Counted from the stretch's first letter, positions 1 to 6,227 are shown. The stretch: 6,469 nucleotides of DNA from Candidatus Iainarchaeum sp. (GCA_016931555.1 JAFGEM010000113.1:1-6469), one strand, 5' to 3'. The notes: generated by a model from the sequence alone, not told the origin. Made by a program: numbers and translations.

Positions 1-1086
1 AATGTTTTTTCAAAGGGCTCTGCTTTAAAGGAAATTTTTAAGGACGAGCGCTTTCTCTATCCTGAATTTGTTCCAGAGCGCTTGCCTCACAGAGATTCTG
101 AAATTGATTCCATTGTTTTTGCATTAAAGCCTGTTTCCGCTGGAAAAAAACCGGAAAACGTTTTTTTGGTCGGCGCTCCCGGAACAGGGAAAACAGTTAC
201 TGCAAAATTTGTTTTAAAGGAATTAGAAGAATATTCAGACAGGGCAAAATCCTTGTATCTAAATTGTTTCCGAGTTTCAACAAGGCATGCTGCGCTCACA
301 GAGATTTCAAATTTTTTGGGGAACCCAATTTCAAGGCGCGGAACCTCATCAGACGAGGCTTTTGACGGAGTGCTTTCTGCATTCAAAAAAATTTCATTTA
401 CCCCTATTCTGGTTTTTGACGAGTTAGACCAGCTTGTTTATTCAGGAGAAGCCTCTAAACTGTTCTATGACTTGTTGCGTGTTTTTGAATTCACTAAAGC
501 GAGGTTTGGATTAGTGCTAATAAGCAATTATTATGAGGCTCTCGCAAAACTGGATTCCCGCGTAAAAAGCAGTTTGTCTCCCCAGCCAATACACTTTCAG
601 GCATACAATCCAATGCAGCTAAAGGACATACTGCGGGAGAGGGCGCAGTATGCTTTTCATGAAAACGGAATAGATTCTGAAGCAATAAGCCTGGCTGCGG
701 CCCATGCAGCAAAACGCGGGGGAGACGCGCGAATTGCGATTGAAGTGCTGTTAAAGGCAGGTCGCCTTGCTGAAAAACAGAATTCTGAAAAATTAATGCC
801 TGGGCATTTGAACCTTGTTTTTGCAAGCGTAGAGGACAGGGCAATGCAGAAAGCTGCTCCTGCATTAACAGAGCAGGACAATCTAATACTTTCTCTTCTC
901 CCAAAAGAAGGTAAAATATCATCGGGAATTTTGTTTGAAAAATTCATTGAAAAAACAAGGCAGGAGATTTCCCAGAGAAGATTCAGGGCATTTGTAACAA
1001 AACTGGAAAAAATGAATCTCCTGGAATGCGAGTTTACTGGCAAGGGAGCGCGCGGAAGGACAAGAATGGTTGGAAGAAAGTCCTAA
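1..1086 (+). CDS. cdc6: Orc1/Cdc6-type replication initiator (5' end outside window)
   Basis: Archaeal Orc1/Cdc6 binds replication origins and helps load the MCM helicase. The reading frame is open from base 1, and in-frame residues before the TTG at 82 (GSALKEIFKDERFLYPEFVP) match the usual Orc1/Cdc6 N-terminus, so the true start lies upstream of the window and the TTG is internal. In the 361 visible residues, Walker A (GAPGTGKT) is at 58-65 and Walker B (VFDELD) at 138-143. The sensor 1 Asn is about 176, a probable arginine finger (SRVKSS) about 187, and sensor 2 (GGDARIAIEVL) lies around Arg244. A winged-helix DNA-binding domain fills about 289-361. Only a few residues are missing compared with the family's usual 380-410. 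All ATPase motifs are intact. Archaeal origins often lie beside this gene, usually upstream, which is outside this window. Family assignment is secure; which paralogue it is cannot be told. Confidence 0.96.
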   Translation, partial: NVFSKGSALKEIFKDERFLYPEFVPERLPHRDSEIDSIVFALKPVSAGKKPENVFLVGAPGTGKTVTAKFVLKELEEYSDRAKSLYLNCFRVSTRHAALTEISNFLGNPISRRGTSSDEAFDGVLSAFKKISFTPILVFDELDQLVYSGEASKLFYDLLRVFEFTKARFGLVLISNYYEALAKLDSRVKSSLSPQPIHFQAYNPMQLKDILRERAQYAFHENGIDSEAISLAAAHAAKRGGDARIAIEVLLKAGRLAEKQNSEKLMPGHLNLVFASVEDRAMQKAAPALTEQDNLILSLLPKEGKISSGILFEKFIEKTRQEISQRRFRAFVTKLEKMNLLECEFTGKGARGRTRMVGRKS

Positions 1087-1154
1087 AATTGAGATGCGTG
1101 CTATCCTGAATTTCGTGGAAAGATTATTCAAAGCTTAAATGAAGTGCATTGTAT

Positions 1155-1781
1155 ATGTTGGGTGATGAGGTCAAGAAAACAGTTAAAACGTATAATGAAA
1201 CAGTTGAAGAGTACTATAAAAAAACAAAAGGCTTGAAATCCAGCAGAAGGGAGTTAAACGAGTTTACTAAATTCTTGCCGAAAAATGCAAAAATTCTGGA
1301 TGCGGGTTGTGGTCCTGGGCGAGATGCAAAACTTTTTTCTGACAAGGGATTTGAGGTTATTGGAATAGATTTGGCAGAAAAAATGATTGAATTCGCAAAA
1401 AAGCTTGTGCCCAAGGCAGATTTTAGGATAATGGACTTCAGAGAACTTGGCTTCAAAGCCAATGGCTTCGATGCAGTCTATTTCAATGCAGCCCTTTTAA
1501 ACGTGAAAAAGCAAGATGCCGAGAAAACGCTGGGCGAAATGCATCGAGTGTTAAAACTAGGTGGGTTAATGTTCCTAAAAGTCAAGGAAGGCAAAGGAGA
1601 AGGTTTTGAAAAAGACAAAAGATATGCGGGGGATGTACAAAAATATGTTTCTTACTATTCTCCGGGCGAGATAAAGCAGAAAGCGGTTTTTGCGGGATTC
1701 AAAATTTTAAAAATAAAAATTATTCCCGTAACAGAAGAATACGACTCCCGTCCGCAAATAATCCTGTACTGCAAAAAATAG
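1155..1781 (+). CDS. Class I SAM-dependent methyltransferase (substrate unknown)
   Basis: A 208-residue cytosolic methyltransferase with a Rossmann fold of the Methyltransf_11/25 type. The SAM-binding motif I (ILDAGCGPG) is at residues 47-55. The acidic residue that binds the ribose hydroxyls is D72 (GIDLA), followed by a post-I Asp at 94 (MDF). Motif II-like FDAVYFNAALLNV is at about 105-117 and the loop VLKLGG at 132-137. A C-terminal YYSPGEI...AGF element at 167-182 is common in small-molecule methyltransferases of this family. I chose the ATG at 1155 over the TTG at 1149 because a GAAGTG stretch at 1141-1146 could serve as a weak Shine-Dalgarno sequence 8 nt before it; the TTG would add only two residues. 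It lies 68 bp downstream of the Orc1/Cdc6 gene on the same strand and may be cotranscribed with it. Nothing nearby identifies the substrate. Fold is secure, specificity unknown. Confidence 0.9.
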   Translation: MLGDEVKKTVKTYNETVEEYYKKTKGLKSSRRELNEFTKFLPKNAKILDAGCGPGRDAKLFSDKGFEVIGIDLAEKMIEFAKKLVPKADFRIMDFRELGFKANGFDAVYFNAALLNVKKQDAEKTLGEMHRVLKLGGLMFLKVKEGKGEGFEKDKRYAGDVQKYVSYYSPGEIKQKAVFAGFKILKIKIIPVTEEYDSRPQIILYCKK

Positions 1782-1828
1782 GTTAAAATAATCCTGCTGA
1801 TTGGGATTTTCAACAAGCCCCCAAAAAA

Positions 1829-1857
1829 CGAAAGTATTTAAAAGAACAAAACCCCCC
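1829..1857 (+). promoter_or_regulatory. Archaeal promoter (BRE/TATA) followed by a C6 tract
   Basis: A purine-rich BRE-like CGAAAG (1829-1834) is followed by the TATA box TATTTAAA (1835-1842). This predicts transcription starting near 1863-1866, about 30 nt before the ATG at 1897. A run of six C followed by TAAT (1852-1861) sits between the TATA box and the predicted start. A closely similar C-tract arrangement occurs before the gene at 6288. The positions are read from the sequence; the start site is inferred from the usual 25-bp spacing. Confidence 0.7.
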
Positions 1858-1872
1858 TAATTAATTATACGG

Positions 1873-1888
1873 AGTTAACAAATTAACT
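1873..1888 (+). repeat. Short inverted repeat in the leader of the basic protein gene
   Basis: AGTTAA and TTAACT form a perfect 6-bp inverted repeat around a CAAA loop, inside the predicted 5' untranslated leader. The left arm overlaps the only purine-rich ribosome-binding-like stretch (GGAG, 1871-1874), which is 22 nt from the ATG and so too far for normal use. The element could be a small RNA hairpin or an operator. AT-rich 6-bp repeats also arise by chance, so function is uncertain. Confidence 0.45.
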
Positions 1889-1896
1889 GATTTTTT

Positions 1897-3093
1897 ATGG
1901 CTGTTAAGAAAAAGGGAAAAAAGTCTGTCAAGAAAAAGTTAGTCAAGACAAAGGCTAGGCCTAGAAAAAAGGCTGCAAAGAGGACAGCTCCAAAAAAGGC
2001 CACTGTAAAGTCTCTCAAGAGCCTTGCAAAAAAAAGCGCAAAGACTGACGCAAGCCTGAAGAGCGAGCTTGCAAAATTAAAGCAGGATGTTTCAAATCTT
2101 CAAAAGAAACCAAAAGTAAAGAAACGCATGGTCAACGAATACAATCTTTTTATGCGCAAGCAATTGCGTTCTGGAAGAACATTCAAGCAGGCTGTTCTGG
2201 CATGGAATCGCTTTAAAAAGCTCCAGTCCAAAAAAAAGCCTTCGGCTTATAATTCTTTCATGGCTTCCCAATTGAAGCAGGGCCGCTCTTTCAAGGAAGC
2301 AGTTGCATTGTGGAAGAAATTTGGGAGAGAAAGCCCGGCAACTTTTGTGCGAACAACTGCACTGGCAAGAACAATTTCCCCTAAAAAAAGAAAGCCAGCA
2401 AAAAAGCAAGTTGCCAAAAAAAAGCCTGTTAGAAAGGCAAAGAAAAGAAAGCCTGCTAGAAAAAGGTCAAAGCCAAAGAGAAAAACAATTGTACGCACAA
2501 AAATCAAGCGTGTAATAGTAAGGCCAAAGCCGATTATAAAATACAGGACAAGAGTTGTTGAAAAACCAGTTGCAGCGCCTGTTGTTGAAAAACCCATTGT
2601 TCTACCTGCTCCAAGGCCAGAGGAGACTGCAATGATTCACGAAGCAAAAACAATTGAAAAAGAAAAGATACTTGAAAAAATAAAAGAGATTGAAAAATCT
2701 GTTCCTGAAAAAGAAGATGTTTCCGCGGAAATGGCTCTTCTCAAAGCTGCTTCAAGAAAAGACAGAAAACTGTTAAAAGATTTGGAGCATGGTTTGCCTG
2801 TTGAAGAGCTTGCAAACAGGCTTTTGAGTGTTTACTTTGAAGATTTGGCAAGAAAAGGATTTAAACGCTCAATTACTTTGGAAGAGCTTGTAAAGGTTTA
2901 TACACACCTGTTGGAAAGGCTTGAAGTCAGGCTTGGAAACCCAAAAAAGAGCCTTTTGCACGAGGAAGAGGTTGCATACAGAATTGTAAAGCTTTATTTC
3001 CTCGAGTTAGCAAACCACGGCTTAAAGAGAACAATGAGCATTGACGAGCTCACAGACGCATACTTTTTCGTATTGAACAGGATTAACAAATAA
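1897..3093 (+). CDS. Lysine-rich chromatin-like protein with two HMG/YABBY-like motifs and a duplicated C-terminal domain
   Basis: I do not recognise a named family for the full 398-residue protein. Residues 1-50 are nearly half Lys/Arg with Ala and Pro, like histone H1 tails or bacterial Hc1-type proteins. A short helical stretch (about 52-70) follows. Two related motifs come next, at 81-107 and 117-143, of the form YNxFM...L..GR(S/T)FK.AV..W..F. The second, preceded by PS, resembles the HMG-box-like motif of plant YABBY proteins. A second Lys/Arg-rich block spans about 161-222, then a Val/Pro/Glu-Lys linker (about 220-240) and a charged coiled coil (about 248-297). A helical domain duplicated at 302-344 and 356-398 ends the protein. 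No signal peptide or membrane segment is present. The layout suggests a DNA-binding front half and an oligomerising or partner-binding back half, that is, a nucleoid protein; this is inference. The ATG at 1897 follows a good TATA box but has no close ribosome-binding site. Confidence 0.85.
   Translation: MAVKKKGKKSVKKKLVKTKARPRKKAAKRTAPKKATVKSLKSLAKKSAKTDASLKSELAKLKQDVSNLQKKPKVKKRMVNEYNLFMRKQLRSGRTFKQAVLAWNRFKKLQSKKKPSAYNSFMASQLKQGRSFKEAVALWKKFGRESPATFVRTTALARTISPKKRKPAKKQVAKKKPVRKAKKRKPARKRSKPKRKTIVRTKIKRVIVRPKPIIKYRTRVVEKPVAAPVVEKPIVLPAPRPEETAMIHEAKTIEKEKILEKIKEIEKSVPEKEDVSAEMALLKAASRKDRKLLKDLEHGLPVEELANRLLSVYFEDLARKGFKRSITLEELVKVYTHLLERLEVRLGNPKKSLLHEEEVAYRIVKLYFLELANHGLKRTMSIDELTDAYFFVLNRINK
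2137..2325 (+). repeat. Tandem HMG/YABBY-like motif duplication within the basic protein
   Basis: Codons 81-107 and 117-143 encode two copies of a 27-residue motif, 36 residues apart. Fourteen of 27 positions are identical by eye, including Tyr-Asn, Phe-Met, Gln-Leu, Gly-Arg, Phe-Lys, Ala-Val, the Trp and the last Phe. Divergence at nucleotide level is high, so this is an old duplication and not a recent DNA repeat. Conserved aromatic positions suggest each copy is a small helical DNA-binding unit. Confidence 0.8.
2800..3090 (+). repeat. C-terminal 43-residue helical domain present in two copies
   Basis: Residues 302-344 and 356-398 align without gaps, 54 residues apart, with 16 of 43 identical. 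Shared positions include EE..A.R near the start, YF..LA..G.KR in the middle, and EL...Y...L.R at the end. The second copy ends exactly at the stop codon. Each copy reads as about three helices. I do not recognise the domain. Confidence 0.75.
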
Positions 3094-3110
3094 TCCCTGT
3101 TCACTTTTTT
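3075..3110 (+). terminator. Stem-loop plus T6 terminator overlapping the stop codon
   Basis: GAACAGGATTA (3075-3085) pairs with the sequence at 3091-3102 over 11 bp, with one bulged C at 3095 and a 5-nt ACAAA loop. Two bases later comes a run of six T (3105-3110). The stem contains the last codons and the TAA stop of the basic protein gene. It resembles a bacterial-type intrinsic terminator. Archaeal RNA polymerase can stop at the T-tract alone, so the hairpin may instead protect the 3' end. The T-run works only in the plus direction. Confidence 0.6.
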
Positions 3111-3130
3111 GTTCTTTAAACGCCATCTAT

Positions 3131-3153
3131 AATTGCACGGGCCACTAGCAATT
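3131..3153 (-). terminator. Possible 3' hairpin after the GTPase gene
   Basis: AATTGC (3131-3136) and GCAATT (3148-3153) form a perfect 6-bp inverted repeat with an 11-nt loop, starting two bases after the stop codon of the minus-strand GTPase gene. No strong T-run follows in that direction, so this may be a 3' end-stabilising hairpin and not a true terminator. Weak evidence. Confidence 0.3.
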
Positions 3154-3154
3154 G

Positions 3155-4348
3155 CTATCCTTTGAATACTATTTCAATGGCATCCCTGTGCTTTAGAATA
3201 TGGTCCTTCCCAACCATTTTCTTTGTTTTGACATCAATTGCGCGTATGAAGCCTTCGCCCATTGTAGTATGGAGTTTGAATGCAAAGTCAAGTGCAGTTG
3301 TGTTAGGCGGCATTAAAAAAACATCGGGCAAAACATTTCCCTCGGCATCCTCTAATTTGTGCACTCCTGCAGGAAAAACAGCAATATACTTTAACCAATC
3401 AAAAACAGTTTTCTCCAAAATCTCTTGAATTCCAGTGCTTCCAAACCCATCTAAAACCATTTTCTGCACTGCATCAAGAACCTCTGCCTGCTTTTCACTC
3501 AATTCACCTTTTTTCACAAACTTGTTGTCCCCTGGGACATAATCAATCAAACCCTGTTTCGCAGCTTTCTTCAAAGCAAGTTCTGCAAAGCCAGAGCATG
3601 CAACAACAAGGCTTTGAGAAAACTCTTTCTTGAGCTTTTCAATGTTATTTTTCGCGCTCGGCATGTCGCACTTGTTCGCGGCAATTACAATTGGCTTTGA
3701 AACCCTGCGCAATTCGAATGCAAAATTCTTTTTATCCCCGTCATTCCACTGTTGCAGTTTTTTTTCCAAGAGCCCTGTGTTTTTCAAGGTTTCCTCAATC
3801 TGATTCTCGTGCACGTTCAATCCGCTTAACGACTGTGAAAAAGACTCCAACAATTTTTGTTTTGAGTCGTAGGGCATTTTTGATATTTTCTGCCAGTTTT
3901 TTTGGACTATCCCAAAAATCCACAGGCCTATTTCCTCTTCTAAAAACAAAATATCCCTGCTCGGGTCATGGCTTCCAGCTGCAACAGGCTCTCCCTTTTC
4001 ATTTGTGCTCCCTGAGGCATCAACAACATGGATCAAAGCGTCTGCCCGGCTCAAATCAGACAAAAAAGCATTGCCTCGCCCCTTTCCAGTGCTTGCGCCG
4101 GGAACCAATCCAGCAACATCAATTAATTCAACAGGAACAAAACGAGTTCCGTTTTTGCAATAGCCGTGTTTAGGGTTGCACTGCACTCCAAACTCCCTGT
4201 CAATGCATTCAACCCGCACAAATCCTATCCCCTTGTTCGGATCAATAGTGGTAAAAGGGTAATTTGCTATTCCCACATCTACCATTGTTGCAGCAGAGAA
4301 AAAAGTGCTTTTTCCGCTCGAGGGCTTTCCAACAACTCCAATAAGCAT
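3155..4348 (-). CDS. YchF/OLA1-like GTPase with C-terminal TGS domain
   Basis: An Obg-superfamily P-loop GTPase of 397 residues, the usual length for archaeal YchF-type proteins. The family acts in the cytoplasm and associates with ribosomes. G1 is GKPSSGKS (7-14), with the switch I motif YPFTT at 30-34 supplying G2. G3 is DVAGL (77-81), G4 is NKCD (225-228), and a G5-like SGFAE lies at 252-256. Unlike bacterial YchF, whose altered G4 favours ATP, the canonical NKxD here predicts GTP binding. A helical insert covers about 130-210 and a TGS domain, an RNA/ribosome-binding module, covers 325-397. Cys48, Cys57, His61 and Cys64 cluster between G2 and G3. The ATG at 4348 starts right at the P-loop strand (MLIGVVG), and its TATA box predicts a leaderless mRNA. 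It is convergent with the basic protein gene and divergent from the membrane protein gene. Family assignment is secure; the exact subfamily is less so. Confidence 0.93.
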   Translation of the reverse strand: MLIGVVGKPSSGKSTFFSAATMVDVGIANYPFTTIDPNKGIGFVRVECIDREFGVQCNPKHGYCKNGTRFVPVELIDVAGLVPGASTGKGRGNAFLSDLSRADALIHVVDASGSTNEKGEPVAAGSHDPSRDILFLEEEIGLWIFGIVQKNWQKISKMPYDSKQKLLESFSQSLSGLNVHENQIEETLKNTGLLEKKLQQWNDGDKKNFAFELRRVSKPIVIAANKCDMPSAKNNIEKLKKEFSQSLVVACSGFAELALKKAAKQGLIDYVPGDNKFVKKGELSEKQAEVLDAVQKMVLDGFGSTGIQEILEKTVFDWLKYIAVFPAGVHKLEDAEGNVLPDVFLMPPNTTALDFAFKLHTTMGEGFIRAIDVKTKKMVGKDHILKHRDAIEIVFKG

Positions 4349-4370
4349 AATACAATTTATTTGCCTTATA

Positions 4371-4387
4371 ATTTTTAATACTCTTTG
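4371..4387 (-). promoter_or_regulatory. Promoter (BRE/TATA) of the GTPase gene
   Basis: Read on the minus strand, CAAAGAG (4387-4381) followed by TATTAAAAAT (4380-4371) fits a BRE plus TATA box. The usual 25-bp spacing puts the start near 4351, only about 3 nt before the ATG at 4348. That predicts a leaderless transcript, in agreement with the lack of a ribosome-binding site. Confidence 0.6.
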
Positions 4388-4393
4388 AATTAC

Positions 4394-4409
4394 ACTTAAG
4401 TTTTAATAT
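4394..4409 (+). promoter_or_regulatory. Promoter (BRE/TATA) of the membrane protein gene
   Basis: ACTTAAG (4394-4400) followed by TTTTAATAT (4401-4409) resembles a BRE plus TATA box. The predicted start is near 4430, just before the ATG at 4432, so this mRNA is also probably leaderless. It lies back to back with the GTPase promoter, only 6 bp away, and the two could compete for initiation factors. Confidence 0.6.
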
Positions 4410-4431
4410 TACTTGCTACTTTTCTTTAAAG

Positions 4432-6087
4432 ATGCGGAAACAATTTTTAGTCCTGCTCTTTTGCCTTATTTTAATTAGCAGTACTGCCTTTGCTGCAAAC
4501 GAGGTTCAAATCATTAAGCCTGAGCGTGGCGACATTTTCAAAAAAGGCGAAAATATTGATGTAGTTGTTGAAGTGGATTTGGAACGTTTAGACGTTATTT
4601 CTGCAAAAGCATGGTTGTCTGGAAGCCCCGAAAAAACCATTGACTTAAACATGAATTCTGATGGAGACTATGAGGGAACTTATGTGCTTGCTTTTGATGA
4701 TAAGGTTACAGGCAGCATTGAAGTTGAGATTATTGCAGAGGATAGGTTTGGTGCAGAATACTCAGGCAAATATGCCCAGTTAATCACAGTAATTCCTCTT
4801 AACATAAATTATTCTTTTGAACTAAGCCCGTCTGGCCCTTACTATTTTGGCAGTGTTATTGAAAAAGTCTATGTAAATGCAAAATATGAAAACGGAGAAA
4901 AAGTCACTCCAAGCGATTTAGTTACGGAAATGAGGCTCTCGGGCTCTCGTGAATCCATTATTTTTGAAGAAGATCCTGAAACTGGTTTGGCTGTTGCAGA
5001 TATTGATTTTCCCATAGAATTAGAGGGGGATTTGCTTTCGCGGCAGGATAATGTAATTGAAATTGGTTTTTATGCTCTCAATGACAGGTTTGACAACAAA
5101 GGCACTTGGGACAGCAAAGAGATTTCAATACAGGAGAACAATCCTGCATTGCGCTTGAATGTCCGCAATCTCGATCCATACGCGAGTGTTTTTGAAGGCA
5201 CTGATCTTGAGTTTGATATAGTTGCCACAGAATTTGAAGAGGTTTCCGAAGTAAAAGTCTATCTTCTTGATGAAGAAACCCAAAGAATGGAATGCAGCGA
5301 ATCTTCTGTAAGCGAGGCAACCCATTATTTTTCCTGCATGCAAAAAATGCCTACTCTGCAGGAAAAGTCTGTTGCAAGCTATTTTGTTTTGGCCGAGGCA
5401 ATTCAGAACGGAAAAAAGGTTATTTCTTTCAAAAGATTTGAATTCCAAGTTGGAAGAAAGGTATATGTAAGACTGAATTATCCGATTGAAAAAGAAGTAA
5501 CAACAATTGAGGCCAATGAAATACGCTTGGGGCTTTGGATTGGCAATGATTTGCCGTTAGGCAAGGACACTGTTGCTGCAAGAATCAATGGAAAAGATGT
5601 GACACTGAGGTATGACCCGGCAACAAAAGAGTATGTTGCAGAATATGACTTGGCAAGCATAGGTTATGGCGATCAAACAATACGTGTTGAATTAATTGGA
5701 GACTATGATGTTGATAAAGAATATTTCGACGTTGCTCTGCAAGAGCCTACAATATTCTCTTTCTTTGCAACGCCTTTCGGCTCGCGAATTTTGTTTGTTG
5801 TTATAATCTTAGCCATTGCAGTGCCTGTTGCAATAAGCTCTTTCATGGTTTGGCGCCGCAAAAACCGAGAAAAAATTGAATCCGAAAAAAAGTCTGCTGC
5901 AGAGCTTGCTGAAAAAATTGCGGAAACAAAAAAACAGATAAAGCACGTGAGATTTGATTACATGGCCGGAGGCATGACAGAATCCGCATTCCATGTAAAG
6001 GTAACAAACCTCAGAAGGCAGCTAAAACAGCTGCAGGAAAAACAGGCAGCACAGGTCAAACCAAAAGAAAAACAGGCATCACAATAA
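4432..6087 (+). CDS. Secreted, membrane-anchored protein with beta-sandwich ectodomain and cytoplasmic helical tail
   Basis: A 551-residue protein of no family I recognise. Residues 1-21 or 1-22 are a Sec signal peptide (basic MRK, a Leu/Ile-rich core, then AFA-A). Residues 25-440 are rich in alternating beta-strand patterns and read as about four Ig-like or macroglobulin-like domains, near 25-120, 125-235, 238-340 and 343-436. Cys288 and Cys302 are close enough for a disulfide, and Asn126-Tyr-Ser is a possible N-glycosylation site. A transmembrane helix at about 453-474 is followed by RRK, placing the C-terminus in the cytoplasm. The tail (475-551) is two charged helices around FDYMAGGMTESAF (508-520), reminiscent of SHOCT-type helical hairpins. 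The protein could be a surface adhesin, envelope structural protein or sensor; there is no catalytic motif. The ATG at 4432 is fixed by the signal peptide and by a TATA box predicting a leaderless mRNA. Confidence 0.85.
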   Translation: MRKQFLVLLFCLILISSTAFAANEVQIIKPERGDIFKKGENIDVVVEVDLERLDVISAKAWLSGSPEKTIDLNMNSDGDYEGTYVLAFDDKVTGSIEVEIIAEDRFGAEYSGKYAQLITVIPLNINYSFELSPSGPYYFGSVIEKVYVNAKYENGEKVTPSDLVTEMRLSGSRESIIFEEDPETGLAVADIDFPIELEGDLLSRQDNVIEIGFYALNDRFDNKGTWDSKEISIQENNPALRLNVRNLDPYASVFEGTDLEFDIVATEFEEVSEVKVYLLDEETQRMECSESSVSEATHYFSCMQKMPTLQEKSVASYFVLAEAIQNGKKVISFKRFEFQVGRKVYVRLNYPIEKEVTTIEANEIRLGLWIGNDLPLGKDTVAARINGKDVTLRYDPATKEYVAEYDLASIGYGDQTIRVELIGDYDVDKEYFDVALQEPTIFSFFATPFGSRILFVVIILAIAVPVAISSFMVWRRKNREKIESEKKSAAELAEKIAETKKQIKHVRFDYMAGGMTESAFHVKVTNLRRQLKQLQEKQAAQVKPKEKQASQ

Positions 6088-6219
6088 AGAAAGAATAATT
6101 GCGCTTGCAAACTGTCTTTTAAAAAAGGCTTGATGAAAATCCTTTTTAACAACAAATATGCACTATTCTTATAGGCAATGATGAGGTTATCCTTGGAAAA
6201 AGCGTAGGCGATACCACTC
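6088..6219. other. Noncoding stretch upstream of the last gene's promoter
   Basis: No convincing gene lies here; the longest starts give peptides of under 15 codons. A weak TTGC-GCTT-GCAA hairpin (6099-6110) and a T4 run (6117-6120) may end the membrane protein transcript. CTTTTAAAAAAGG (6116-6128) and CTTTTTAAC (6142-6150) are TATA-like. From 6185 to 6215 a bulged stem of about 8 bp (GGTTATCC with GGCGATACC) can form, followed closely by a T-run at 6220-6224. This leaves room for a small RNA, but nothing identifies one. Confidence 0.35.
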
Positions 6220-6227
6220 TTTTTAAG
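6220..6227 (+). promoter_or_regulatory. TATA-like box before the last gene
   Basis: TTTTTAAG is a TATA-like box whose usual spacing predicts transcription starting near 6248-6251, inside the interrupted palindrome that follows. No good BRE precedes it. If this is the start, only the inner part of the palindrome is transcribed. An upstream start, such as from the TATA-like sequence at 6142-6150, would transcribe all of it. Confidence 0.45.

Noticed and set aside
82..84. TTG at 82 as the start of the Orc1/Cdc6 gene
   Set aside because: The frame is open upstream to base 1, and those residues match the conserved N-terminus of the family, so the TTG is internal.
494..922. Minus-strand 142-codon frame opposite Orc1/Cdc6
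   Set aside because: It is antisense to conserved ATPase sequence and shows no promoter, ribosome-binding site or domain.
1852..1861. C-tract/TAAT (TTAGGGGGG on the other strand) as an origin-binding G-string or telomere-like repeat
   Set aside because: It occurs once here and once near 6235, with none of the remaining ORB consensus and no array.
2303..2515. Plus-strand 70-codon frame inside the basic protein gene
   Set aside because: It is a shifted reading of Lys-rich codons, with no start signal and no recognisable protein features.
3691..4173. Plus-strand 160-codon frame opposite the GTPase gene
   Set aside because: It lies wholly antisense to a well-conserved GTPase and its translation has no recognisable motif.
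6178..6207. Short open reading frame starting ATG ATG at 6178
   Set aside because: It stops at 6205 after nine codons and has no supporting features.
6178..6224. Possible C/D box small RNA: ATGATGA at 6178-6184 matches the C box consensus
   Set aside because: No CTGA D box occurs anywhere between it and the next gene at 6288, and there is no clear C'/D' pair.
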